Below, piece after piece: positions 1-7,781 of a stretch of 64,000 nucleotides of DNA. Within the stretch, counting starts at the first letter, position 1, and each line of letters starts with the position of its first letter. Both the position numbers and the translations under genes were made by a program. The stretch comes from Cinnamomum chago (lineage: Eukaryota > Streptophyta > Magnoliopsida > Laurales > Lauraceae), in the NCBI GenBank assembly GCA_038049695.1, contig CP142454.1, forward strand, positions 90,914,501-90,978,500, in the 5' to 3' direction. The notes below the pieces were generated by a model, which was not told where the DNA came from, made no database searches, and worked only from the letters and a program-made list of their open reading frames with translations.

Positions 1-203
1 ACACAAAAGGTTCTGCAAACTTGTTATCAACATCTAAGCTTTATTTTTGTTGACATGCTTAGATTTGGAGACTCTCTGGACCTAACCAGAAAGCTGAACG
101 ACTGATGGAACTGGTCAAATCAAGCTCGATAACTATTTAGGACCGTAGCAAAACAACACACGTTCGCTTCCACGCATAGAAAGGGAGTGATGTCTCGACT
201 ACT
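1..203. other. Left spacer of the unit, no feature seen
   Basis: This AT-rich stretch has no recognisable gene or transposon end and no convincing reading frame. It contains a HindIII site at about 38-43. It repeats at the start of every unit with few changes; the main family marker is AACAACACACG against AACAACAGACG near 152. Confidence 0.6.
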
Positions 204-262
204 ACGGGATGTCTGTACGGTTGCAAACGGAATGGTTTCGGATCGGAACGATAGTGGACTCG

Positions 263-399
263 GACCCGTTTCTGAATAACGGTTCCGGTTGTGATTCCGG
301 TTCTGTCTCGTAACTCGTTCAGTTGGTCCAGACCCATTTCTGAATAACGGTTCCGGTTCTGAATCCGGTTTTGACTCGTAACTTGTTTAGTTGGTTCCA
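263..399. repeat. Internal tandem duplication, 68 + 69 bp
   Basis: Copy A (263-330) and copy B (331-399) both begin GACCC(G/A)TTTCTGAATAACGG and end AGTTGGT(T)CCA. They differ at about ten positions, for example GTGATTCC against CTGAATCC and CTCGTTCAG against CTTGTTTAG. A third GACCCGG starts at 400. Both copies are present in all units except unit 3. The copies lie in the left subterminal part of the hAT-like region, where such motif repetition is usual. Confidence 0.9.
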
Positions 400-652
400 G
401 ACCCGGCTCCAGTAGGATAACCCGGATCCGGGTCTACCTAGAGGACTGGAATCCTGTTCCAAAATTGATTCTAATTTATCTTTATTCTTCATGTCTCCTA
501 AAATAAGCATATCATTCAACTCATAACAGTGCGTCAAGTCCACTACCGCTAATATTGTACGTAAAAATGTCCACAAAAAGGGAGTTAATTTTGAGGTACA
601 ATTTGCAATATCAAATGCTCATAAGCCGGGTCCACGCGTCGGAACCTATATG

Positions 653-736
653 GACCCGGACCCGTTTATCAATCGGAACCTAAAATAGGTTCCGGACCCG
701 GACCCGTTTATGAAGCGGGACCTAAAATAGTTTCCC
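653..736. repeat. Two copies of a 42-bp minisatellite
   Basis: Copies at 653-694 and 695-736 both begin GACCCGGACCCGTTTAT and contain a CCTAAAATAG core. A third start, GACCCGG, follows at 737. Each copy carries a short inverted repeat. The minisatellite lies within the GC-motif-rich part of the hAT-like region and recurs at the same offset in each unit. Variants include CCGGGCCCG in unit 3 and GGACCAG in unit 23. Confidence 0.85.
674..694. repeat. Palindrome in the minisatellite, 9-bp arms
   Basis: The arms CGGAACCTA and TAGGTTCCG are exact reverse complements around AAA. The second minisatellite copy has a weaker version, GGGACCTA and TAGGTTCCC, with one bulged base; in units 1 and 2 it is weaker still (TAGTTTCCC). 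It could form a small hairpin as RNA or single-stranded DNA. Confidence 0.85.
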
Positions 737-797
737 GACCCGGTTTTTTACGGGTCGGAACTTCTAGGTAATCGGATACCCGTTTGGCCCCTACATG
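737..797. repeat. Direct repeat of the hAT-like end, inner copy
   Basis: It begins GACCCGG, runs through ACGGGTCGGAAC and TAATCGGA, and ends GGCCCCTACATG. It aligns in the same orientation with 1368-1433, which ends in ACTTACATCCCTAG. The inner copy therefore looks like a second, older right end. The element may be two related termini side by side, or it may have inserted next to a relative. Confidence 0.55.
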
Positions 798-814
798 TTT
801 GCGATTGTAGGCTC

Positions 815-824
815 TTTTTTTTTT
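815..824. repeat. Poly-T tract
   Basis: This is a run of ten T after GGCTC. Its length and flank vary between units (CTCC then nine T in unit 4, CTCTC then eight T in unit 6, nine T or fewer in units 3 and 23), as expected for a slipping homopolymer. Confidence 0.8.
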
Positions 825-1132
825 CTCCGATTGAAATGAAGGTTCTACTGGTATCACGTACATACTCGATCGTAGATTTTAGGATCTCTGGGTTTTTATT
901 GTAACAATTATGCACCCTGTATAGAAGAGTCAATAATTTCGTAGAACCAAAGATATATTTAGTTTGGAGATTTCTCGGGAAATTTAGGTTGTGCATGGCC
1001 ATGAGATACTCAAACACATACATCCTTGTCATGGGCTGCATTCTCGCTTTGGGATCAGCAAAACCGATGTTCAATGTATGAGCTAAAAAACAAGTGAGAT
1101 AAGAAAGAGAAGGTGGAACCGGATCCAGACCA

Positions 1133-1155
1133 GGAACCGTTTCTGAAACGGTTCC
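1133..1155. repeat. Perfect palindrome with 11-bp arms (unit 1)
   Basis: The arms GGAACCGTTTC and GAAACGGTTCC are exact reverse complements around a single T. From unit 3 on, the right arm reads GAACCGGTTCC (one mismatch), and in type B units it reads GAACCGATTCC (two mismatches). The palindrome thus decays stepwise along the array. Confidence 0.9.
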
Positions 1156-1233
1156 TTGTCTTCGGAACCAGAACACGGACAATATATGGGACGGGTCTAG
1201 ATCAAGGTCCGGGTCTAGGTAAAGAATGATATT

Positions 1234-1242
1234 AAAAAAAAA
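1234..1242. repeat. Poly-A tract (A9), length-variable between units
   Basis: Most units have nine A. Units 7, 8, 14 and 16 have eight (16864-16871, 19480-19487, 35181-35188, 40414-40421), and unit 21 has ten (53500-53509). The tract lies inside the longest recurring minus-strand open frame, so the length changes shift that frame. This argues that the frame is not translated. Confidence 0.9.
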
Positions 1243-1367
1243 CATATGGTTTTTAGGAGAGATTTTAGAAAATTGAGGTAATATGTTGGTTATCGGGTCC
1301 ACGGGTCCGAACCAAGGTGGAACCGGACCCGGACCCATTTTCTTATTGGGGCATGATTAAGGACCCA

Positions 1368-1433
1368 GACCCGGTTTTAACGGGTCGGAACCTCCGCCTA
1401 ATCGGAGAATCGAGGACCCACTTACATCCCTAG
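1368..1433. repeat. Direct repeat of the hAT-like end, outer copy
   Basis: It begins GACCCGG, contains ACGGGTCGGAACCTCCG and TAATCGGAGAATCG, and ends with the TIR-like CTTACATCCCTAG. Units 1 and 2 read CCGCCTAATC; from unit 3 on it is CCGCGTAATC. Unit 24 has GGGTGGGAACC. The end is otherwise kept in all units. Confidence 0.55.
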
Positions 1434-1486
1434 TCGTACGCCACCTCAGCAGTGAGAGGTCATGGGTCTGAGACCTCGCATCACTG

Positions 1487-1501
1487 CTCCCTCCCTCCCT
1501 C
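1487..1501. repeat. (CTCC)n microsatellite
   Basis: This is a run of CTCC repeats, followed directly by a TA-rich patch (1502-1524). The run shows no length change that I noticed across units. Confidence 0.85.
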
Positions 1502-1524
1502 ATAAATATATCTATATATATTTT
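1502..1524. repeat. TA-rich patch
   Basis: The ATAAATATATCTATATATAT pattern follows the CTCC run. Unit 17 gained one TA here (near 43310-43320), which makes it the longest unit. Confidence 0.75.
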
Positions 1525-1561
1525 GGCCGAACGGGTATTCCGGCTCTCAAGCACTAAGTGC

Positions 1562-1579
1562 AAATAAATAAATAAATAA
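1562..1579. repeat. (AAAT)n microsatellite
   Basis: Four AAAT repeats plus AA occur just before CCCGAGCACGG. This may be the A-rich tail of the SINE-like stretch. Its length appears constant between units, which suggests homogenisation outpaces slippage here. Confidence 0.85.
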
Positions 1580-1925
1580 CCCGAGCACGGTCCATCTATT
1601 AATAACTTAACCCCATACCCAAAGCCCAATCCATGAGCTCAGTTACAAACAAAGAAAACACACTCCTTTTTAAGAGAAGAAATAAAAATGCTACTCTCTC
1701 ACCTTCTGATTCTACTGCATCCTAAATTTTGTTCTCTCCTATATTGACCATTTACTTCGCTTCAACGGTAAAATAAAATTACGATTTATTGTGTGTTTAT
1801 TGTGATTTGATATTATTTCATCCAATTGTTATTAACACATGTCCATCCATCATTTTGTGAACCAAGCCCCGACCCGTGACCCACAATAAAGCAAAAGAAG
1901 GAAAAAATGGCCAAAAAATCGGTTT
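1580..1925. other. AT-rich spacer, no gene seen
   Basis: This is low-complexity AT-rich sequence between the SINE-like stretch and the foldback. It holds useful family markers: CACGG(T/C)CCATC, AAGAAA(A/C)CACAC and GGTAA(A/T)ATAAAA. I see no promoter, RNA gene or transposon end that I can support. Confidence 0.6.
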
Positions 1926-1972
1926 TTGAAATTTCCGCTGTATGTATCCGCGGTATACCTGCAGTTTCCAGA

Positions 1973-1997
1973 TTTCCTCCTCTCAAAGAGGAGGAAA
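1973..1997. repeat. Hairpin 1: TTTCCTCCTCT stem
   Basis: The 11-bp arms TTTCCTCCTCT and AGAGGAGGAAA flank a CAA loop. This hairpin forms the middle of arm 1 of the larger inverted repeat. In units 23 and 24 both sides carry a change (CCTCCACTC and GAGGT(A/G)G). Confidence 0.9.
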
Positions 1998-2012
1998 ACC
2001 GGAAACTGCCAG

Positions 2013-2038
2013 TTTACCGCCGATTGTAGCAGCGGTAA
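2013..2038. repeat. Hairpin 2: TTTACCGC / GCGGTAAA
   Basis: The exact 8-bp arms TTTACCGC and GCGGTAAA flank CGATTGTAGCA. It lies in the spacer of the larger inverted repeat and has a sister copy at 2097-2122. A worn third relative, CCGCTGTATGTATCCGCGG, lies upstream near 1935. Confidence 0.85.
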
Positions 2039-2054
2039 AGCTTCAATTTCCGGT

Positions 2055-2079
2055 TTTCCTCCTCTCAGAGAGGAGGAAA
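2055..2079. repeat. Hairpin 3: perfect 25-bp palindrome, 12-bp arms
   Basis: The arms TTTCCTCCTCTC and GAGAGGAGGAAA are exact reverse complements around one A. This forms the middle of arm 2. Unit 7 has one change here (CTCTTAGAGAGG). Confidence 0.9.
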
Positions 2080-2096
2080 TCTGGAAAGTAACGAGT

Positions 2097-2122
2097 TTAC
2101 CGCCGATTCCAGCAGCGGTAAA
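2097..2122. repeat. Hairpin 4: TTTACCGC / GCGGTAAA, second copy
   Basis: It has the same 8-bp arms as hairpin 2 around CGATTCCAGCA. Hairpins 1-2 and 3-4 therefore form an alternating pair of pairs, with a repeat interval of about 82-84 bp, so the cluster probably arose by an ancient local duplication. Confidence 0.85.
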
Positions 2123-2125
2123 GCT

Positions 2126-2616
2126 GAGTGAGTGTCCAAATAAAGTCGCAAGGCCTTTCCATTTCCAACTAAAAAATAATAGAATGAAAGAAACGATAGT
2201 TTTTTTTTCTCGCAGCGTATTTCCAGTGAACACCCATATGATATGGATAGGGAGAAAAAAATCACACAAGCTGACTTTGGCAATTGACACATGTTGAATT
2301 CAATTTCTAGTCTTTCTAATATATGTGCTTCCCCATAAATAAAAGTAGAAATATATAAATGGTCATCAAATATCATCCCCATAATTAAAGAATAAAATCT
2401 TAGATATCACTCTATTAAAGCAATTTGCTCCTGTCTACAACTCCATCCTTAAATCTTTCATCACTCGTAGTCCTTGATGGTCATCCGTGTGATTCACTTG
2501 ATAATAAATTCTTAAAAATTCAATTCCATGCAAAGAGAGTGGCCTTTAAGGGAGCACAACAGTGAAAGAAAATTTAAAAGCATTGAGTGCTATCACGAAT
2601 CTAATCTAGAGCAATG
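2126..2616. other. Right spacer of the unit, no gene seen
   Basis: This is AT-rich sequence from after the foldback to the next unit. It contains one EcoRI site (inside TTGAATTCAA near 2294-2303) that recurs once per unit, and a TATATAAAT near 2352 with nothing downstream that would make it a convincing promoter. Family markers are CCA(T/A)TTCCAAC, CTC(G/A)CAGCG, CTGTC(T/C)ACAAC and CACATC(T/A)GTG. Confidence 0.6.
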
Positions 2617-5233
2617 ACACAAAAGGTTCTGCAAACTTGTTATCAACATCTAAGCTTTATTTTTGTTGACATGCTTAGATTTGGAGACTCTCTGGACCTA
2701 ACCAGAAAGCTGAACGACTGATGGAACTGGTCAAATCAAGCTCGATAACTATTTAGGACCGTAGCAAAACAACACACGTTCGCTTCCACGCATAGAAAGG
2801 CAGTGATGTCTCGACTACTACGGGATGTCTGTACGGTTGCAAACGGAATGGTTTCGGATCGGAACGATAGTGGACTCGGACCCGTTTCTTAATAACGGTT
2901 CCGGTTGTGATTCCGGTTCTGTCTCGTAACTCGTTCAGTTGGTCCAGACCCATTTCTGAATAACGGTTCCGGTTCTGAATCCGGTTTTGACTCGTAACTT
3001 GTTTAGTTGGTTCCAGACCCGGCTCCAGTAGGATAACCCGGATCCGGGTCTACCTAGAGGACTGGAATCCTGTTCCAAAATTGATTCTAATTTATCTTTA
3101 TTCTTCATGTCTCCTAAAATAAGCATATCATTCAACTCATAACAGTGCGTCAAGTCCACTACCGCTAATATTGTACGTAAAAATGTCCACAAAAAGGGAG
3201 TTAATTTTGAGGTACAATTTGCAATATCAAATGCTCATAAGCCGGGTCCACGCGTCGGAACCTATATGGACCCGGACCCGTTTATCAATCGGAACCTAAA
3301 ATAGGTTCCGGACCCGGACCCGTTTATGAAGCGGGACCTAAAATAGTTTCCCGACCCGGTTTTTTACGGGTCGGAACTTCTAGGTAATCGGATACCCGTT
3401 TGGCCCCTACATGTTTGCGATTGTAGGCTCTTTTTTTTTTCTCCGATTGAAATGAAGGTTCTACTGGTATCACGTACATACTCGATCGTAGATTTTAGGA
3501 TCTCTGGGTTTTTATTGTAACAATTATGCACCCTGTATAGAAGAGTCAATAATTTCGTAGAACCAAAGATATATTTAGTTTGGAGATTTCTCGGGAAATT
3601 TAGGTTGTGCATGGCCATGAGATACTCAAACACATACATCCTTGTCATGGGCTGCATTCTCGCTTTGGGATCAGCAAAACCGATGTTCAATGTATGAGCT
3701 AAAAAACAAGTGAGATAAGAAAGAGAAGGTGGAACCGGATCCAGACCAGGAACCGTTTCTGAAACGGTTCCTTGTCTTCGGAACCAGAACACGGACAATA
3801 TATGGGACGGGTCTAGATCAAGGTCCGGGTCTAGGTAAAGAATGATATTAAAAAAAAACATATGGTTTTTAGGAGAGATTTTAGAAAATTGAGGTAATAT
3901 GTTGGTTATCGGGTCCACGGGTCCGAACCAAGGTGGAACCGGACCCGGACCCATTTTCTTATTGGGGCATGATTAAGGACCCAGACCCGGTTTTAACGGG
4001 TCGGAACCTCCGCCTAATCGGAGAATCGAGGACCCACTTACATCCCTAGTCGTACGCCACCTCAGCAGTGAGAGGTCATGGGTCTGAGACCTCGCATCAC
4101 TGCTCCCTCCCTCCCTCATAAATATATCTATATATATTTTGGCCGAACGGGTATTCCGGCTCTCAAGCACTAAGTGCAAATAAATAAATAAATAACCCGA
4201 GCACGGTCCATCTATTAATAACTTAACCCCATACCCAAAGCCCAATCCATGAGCTCAGTTACAAACAAAGAAAACACACTCCTTTTTAAGAGAAGAAATA
4301 AAAATGCTACTCTCTCACCTTCTGATTCTACTGCATCCTAAATTTTGTTCTCTCCTATATTGACCATTTACTTCGCTTCAACGGTAAAATAAAATTACGA
4401 TTTATTGTGTGTTTATTGTGATTTGATATTATTTCATCCAATTGATATTAACACATGTCCATCCATCATTTTGTGAACCAAGCCCCGACCCGTGACCCAC
4501 AATAAAGCAAAAGAAGGAAAAAATGGCCAAAAAATCGGTTTTTGAAATTTCCGCTGTATGTATCCGCGGTATACCTGCAGTTTCCAGATTTCCTCCTCTC
4601 AAAGAGGAGGAAAACCGGAAACTGCCAGTTTACCGCCGATTGTAGCAGCGGTAAAGCTTCAATTTCCGGTTTTCCTCCTCTCAGAGAGGAGGAAATCTGG
4701 AAAGTAACGAGTTTACCGCCGATTCCAGCAGCGGTAAAGCTGAGTGAGTGTCCAAATAAAGTCGCAAGGCCTTTCCATTTCCAACTAAAAAATAATAGAA
4801 TGAAAGAAACGATAGTTGTTTTTTTCTCGCAGCGTATTTCCAGTGAACACCCATATGAAATGAATAGGGAGAAAAAAATCACACAAGCTGACTTTGGCAA
4901 TTGACACATGTTGAATTCAATTTCTAGTCTTTCTAATATATGTGCTTCCCCATAAATAAAAGTAGAAATATATAAATGGTCATCAAATATCATCCCCATA
5001 ATTAAAGAATAAAATCTTAGATATCACTCTATTAAAGCAATTTGCTCCTGTCTACAACTCCATCCTTAAATCTTTCATCACTCGTAGTCCTTGATGGTCA
5101 TCCGTGTGATTCACTTGATAATAAATTCTTAAAAATTCAATTCCATGCAAACAGAGTGGCCTTTAAGGGAGCACATCAGTGAAAGAAAATTTAAAAGCAT
5201 TGAGTGCTATCACGAATCTAATCTAGAGCAATG
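2617..5233. repeat. Array unit 2, 2617 bp
   Basis: This is the closest relative of unit 1, sharing its early-family variants, including the perfect palindrome (here 3749-3771) and GCTGTATGTATCC before the foldback. Private changes are TTTCTTAATAAC near 2887 (TTTCTGAATAAC elsewhere), CAATTGATATTAAC near 4442 and CATATGAAATGAATAG near 4853. From the foldback onward it begins to look like later units (AACAGAGTGG, CACATCAGTG). Confidence 0.95.
3749..3771. repeat. Perfect palindrome with 11-bp arms (unit 2)
   Basis: This is the same sequence and spacing as in unit 1. Units 1 and 2 are the only ones with the perfect form. Confidence 0.9.
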
Positions 5234-7781
5234 ACACAAAAGGTTCTGCAAACTTGTTATCAACATCTAAGCTTTATTTTTGTTGACATGCTTAGATTTG
5301 GAGACTCTCTGGACCTAACCAGAAAGCTGAACGACTGATGGAACTGGTCAAATCAAGCTCGATAACTATTTAGGACCGTAGCAAAACAACACACGTTCGC
5401 TTCCACGCATAGAAAGGCAGTGATGTCTCGACTACTACGGGATGTCTGTACGGTTGCAAACGGAATGGTTTCGGATCGGAACGATAGTGGACTCGGACCC
5501 GTTTCTGAATAACGGTTCCGGTTGTGATTCCGGTTCGGTCTCGTAACTTGTTTAGTTGGTTCCAGACCCGGCTCCAGTAGGATAACCCGGATCCGGGTCT
5601 ACCTAGAGGACTGGAATCCTGTTCCAAAATTGATTCTAATTTATCTTTATTCTTCATGTCTCCTAAAATAAGCATATCATTCAACTCATAACAGTGCGTC
5701 AAGTCCACTACCGCGAATATTGTACGTAAAAATGTCCACAAAAAGGGAGTTAATTGTGAGGTACAATTTGCAAAATCAAATGCTCATAAGCCGGGTCCAC
5801 GCGTCGGAACCTATATGGACCCGGGCCCGTTTATCAATCGGAACCTAAAATAGGTTCCGGACCCGGACCCGTTTATGAAGCGGGACCTAAAATAGGTTCC
5901 CGACCCGGTTTTTTACGGGTCGGAACTTCTGGGTAATCGGATACCCGTTTGGCCCCTACATGTTTGCGATTGTAGGCTCTTTTTTTTTCTCCGATTGAAA
6001 TGAAGGTTCTACTGGTATCACGTACATACTCGATCGTAGATTTTAGGATCTCTGGGTTTTCATTGTAACAATTATGCACCCTGTATAGAAGAGTCAATAA
6101 TTTCGTAGAACCAAAGATATATTTAGTTTGGAGATTTCTCGGGAAATTTAGGTTGTGCATGGCCATGAGATACTCAAACACATACATCCTTGTCATGGGC
6201 TGCATTCTCGCTTTGGGATCAGCAAAACCGATGTTCAATGTATGAGCTAAAAAACAAGTGAGATAAGAAAGAGAAGGTGGAACCGGATCCAGACCCGGAA
6301 CCGTTTCGGAACCGGTTCCTTGTCTTCGGAACCAGAACACGAACAATATATGGGACGGGTCTAGATCAAGGTCCGGGTCTAGGTAAAGAATGATATTAAA
6401 AAAAAACATATGGTTTTTAGGAGAGATTTTAGAAAATTGAGGTAATATGTTGGTTATCGGGTCCACGGGTCCGAACCAAGGTGGAACCGGACCCGGACCC
6501 ATTTTCTTATTGGGGCATGATTAAGGACCCAGACCCGGTTTTAACGGGTCGGAACCTCCGCGTAATCGGAGAATCGAGGACCCACTTACATCCCTAGTCG
6601 TACGCCACCTCAGCAGTGAGAGGTCATGGGTCTGAGACCTCGCATCACTGCTCCCTCCCTCCCTCATAAATATATCTATATATATTTTGGCCGAACGGGT
6701 ATTCCGGCTCTCAAGCACTGAGTGCAAATAAATAAATAAATAACCCGAGCACGGCCCATATATTAATAACTTAACCCCATACCCAAAGCCCAATCCATGA
6801 GCTCAGTTACAAACAAAGAAAACACACTCCTTTTTAAGAGAAGAAATAAAAATGCTACTCTCTCACCTTCTGATTCTACTGCATCCTAAATTTTGTTCTC
6901 TCCTATATTGACCATTTACTTCGCTTCAACGGTAAAATAAAATTACGATTTATTGTGTGTTTATTGTGATTTGATATTATTTCATCCAATTGTTATTAAC
7001 ACATGTCCATCCATCATTTTGTGAACCAAGCCCCGACCCGTGACCCACAATAAAGCAAAAGAAGGAAAAGAAGGCCAAAAAATCGGTTTTAGAAATTTCC
7101 GCTGTATCTATCCGCGGTATACCTGCAGTTTCCAGATTTCCTCCTCTCAAAGAGGAGGAAAACCGGAAACTGCCAGTTTACCGCCGATTGTAGCAGCGGT
7201 AAAGCTTCAATTTCCGGTTTTCCTCCTCTCAGAGAGGAGGAAATCTGGAAAGTAACGAGTTTACCGCCGATTCCAGCAGCGGTAAAGCTGAGTGAGTGTC
7301 CAAATAAAGTCGCAAGGCCTTTCCATTTCCAACTAAAAAATAATAGAATGAAAGAAACGATAGTTGCTTTTTTCTCGCAGCGTATTTCCAGTGAACACCC
7401 ATATGATATGAATAGGGAGAAAAAAATCACACAAGCTGACTTTGGCAATTGACACATGTTGAATTCAATTTCTAGTCTTTCTAATATATGTGCTTCCCCA
7501 TAAATAAAAGTAGAAATATATAAATGGTCATCAAATATCATCCCCATAATTAAAGAATAAAATCTTAGATATCACTCTATTAAAGCAATTTGCTCCTGTC
7601 TACAACTCCATCCTTAAATCTTTCATCACTCGTAGTCCTTGATGGTCATCCGTGTGATTCACTTGATAATAAATTCTTAAAAATTCAATTCCATGCAAAC
7701 AGAGTGGCCTTTAAGGGAGCACATCTGTGAAAGAAAATTTAAAAGCATTGAGTGCTATCACGAATCTAATCTAGAGCAATG
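5234..7781. repeat. Array unit 3, shortened to 2548 bp
   Basis: This unit is 69 bp shorter than its neighbours because the internal 68/69-bp duplication has collapsed to one copy (5496-5564). It is also a transition unit. It keeps the early GGTTCTGC at its start, but it has the later CCGCGAATATT, TGGGTAATCGG, TTTTCATTG, CCGGAACCGTTTCGGAACC and GCTGTATCTATCC forms. Private changes are CCCGGGCCCG near 5821, CCCATATATT near 6748 and GGTTTTAGAAATT near 7085, which creates a minus-strand stop. Confidence 0.95.
5496..5564. repeat. Collapsed single copy of the 68/69-bp duplication in unit 3
   Basis: Unit 3 has only one copy, and it is a hybrid. The left part follows copy A (GTTGTGATTCCGG) and the right part follows copy B (AACTTGTTTAGTTGGTTCCA). 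The switch lies within the shared CTCGTAACT (5540-5548). A private T-to-G change (GGTTCGGTCTCG) lies just left of it. This is the signature of intra-unit unequal exchange or slippage, and it accounts for the 2548-bp unit length. Confidence 0.92.

Larger units (their letters stand above)
204..1433. mobile_element. hAT-like (Ac-type) non-autonomous element remnant
   Basis: The right edge reads CTTACATCCCTAG (1421-1433). Its complement, CTAGGGATGTAAG, resembles the Ac-family hAT terminus (C/T)AGGGATGNAA. At the left, TACGGGATGTCTGT (204-217) is a possible imperfect partner in the opposite sense. Inward from both ends are many short GC-rich motifs (AAACGG, AACGGTTCCGG, GGACCCG), as in the subterminal regions of plant Ac-like elements. 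No transposase frame is present. I could not find a clean 8-bp target duplication: the flanks TCGACTAC and TCGTACGC agree only partly. The right terminus is the best evidence and the left boundary is uncertain. The equivalent region lies at the same offset in every unit. Confidence 0.4.
1434..1579 (+). mobile_element. SINE-like stretch with degenerate tRNA-type boxes and (AAAT)n tail
   Basis: GGTCTGAGACC (1465-1475) is close to the pol III B box GGTTCGANNCC, with two adjacent bases differing. CACCTCAGCAGT (1442-1453) matches the tRNA A-box pattern TRGCTCAGYNGG at nine of twelve positions. The body ends in AAAT repeats (1562-1579), a usual SINE tail. Against this, the box spacing is short, no target duplication is clear, and it abuts the hAT-like end without a spacer. 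It could be a tRNA-derived SINE fragment or a chance resemblance. Unit 24 alters the B box further (GGTTTCAGACC). Confidence 0.35.
1965..2087. repeat. 41-bp inverted repeat with 41-bp spacer (foldback)
   Basis: Arm 1 (1965-2005) and arm 2 (2047-2087) are reverse complements at 39 of 41 positions. The spacer (2006-2046) is also 41 bp. Each arm is itself a near-palindrome around CCTCCTCTC and GAGGAGG, so the DNA or a transcript can fold either as one long stem or as two local hairpins. The spacer contains its own TTTACCGC and GCGGTAAA stem. The structure is present in every complete unit and is one of the best-kept parts, apart from changes in units 6, 7, 18-21, 23 and 24. Confidence 0.93.
1..2616. 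repeat. Array unit 1 (reference unit), 2616 bp
   Basis: This unit is used as the coordinate reference for the sub-features because offset equals position. It belongs with unit 2: both have GGTTCTGCAAAC at the start (GGTTTTGC from unit 4 on), CCGCTAATATT near 546, TAGTTTCCC at 727 and CCGCCTAATC near 1396. They also share a perfect palindrome at 1133-1155 that has decayed in all later units. Private changes are AAAGGGAGTGATG near 180, a longer T run near 2200 and GGATAGGGAG near 2245. Position 1 is only the window edge, not a biological start of the array. Confidence 0.95.

Noticed and set aside
1..40. Array start at the window edge
   Set aside because: The first base coincides with the unit phase only because I set the phase there. 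No junction with other sequence is visible.
319..576. Minus-strand open frame of 85 codons
   Set aside because: It overlaps the 68/69-bp duplication and fuses with its neighbour frame when that duplication collapses in unit 3. This is repeat behaviour rather than a gene.
748..1338. Recurring minus-strand open frame of about 196 codons in most units
   Set aside because: It lies over the GC-rich hAT-like repeats and encodes a low-complexity Pro/Asp/Leu pattern with no domain I recognise. The A tract inside it changes length in units 7, 8, 14, 16 and 21, which breaks the frame. It recurs because the DNA is a tandem repeat.
1357..1629. Minus-strand open frame of 90 codons covering the SINE-like stretch
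   Set aside because: It is composed of the microsatellites and the tRNA-like segment. Conservation between units is explained by array homogenisation, and in unit 17 the TA gain breaks it.
1961..2125. Helitron or rho-independent terminator reading of the hairpins
   Set aside because: There is no CTRR end next to a hairpin in the required position and no U-tract arrangement. The nested inverted arms are better described as a foldback.
1926..2297. Plus-strand open frame of about 120 codons through the hairpins
   Set aside because: This is the opposite-strand shadow of the inverted repeat, with no ribosome-binding or splice context and no recognised domain; unit 3 and units 22-23 lack it or have it altered.
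2352..2360. TATA-box-like TATATAAAT
   Set aside because: It matches a TATA box, but in AT-rich DNA this is expected by chance, and no transcript or gene can be supported downstream.
1850..2382. Recurring minus-strand open frame of up to 177-189 codons across the foldback
   Set aside because: It reads through the inverted repeat and is mirrored by an open frame on the plus strand, as expected for palindromic DNA. Units 3, 8, 9, 22 and 23 shorten or alter it by stops or indels. No known domain is present.
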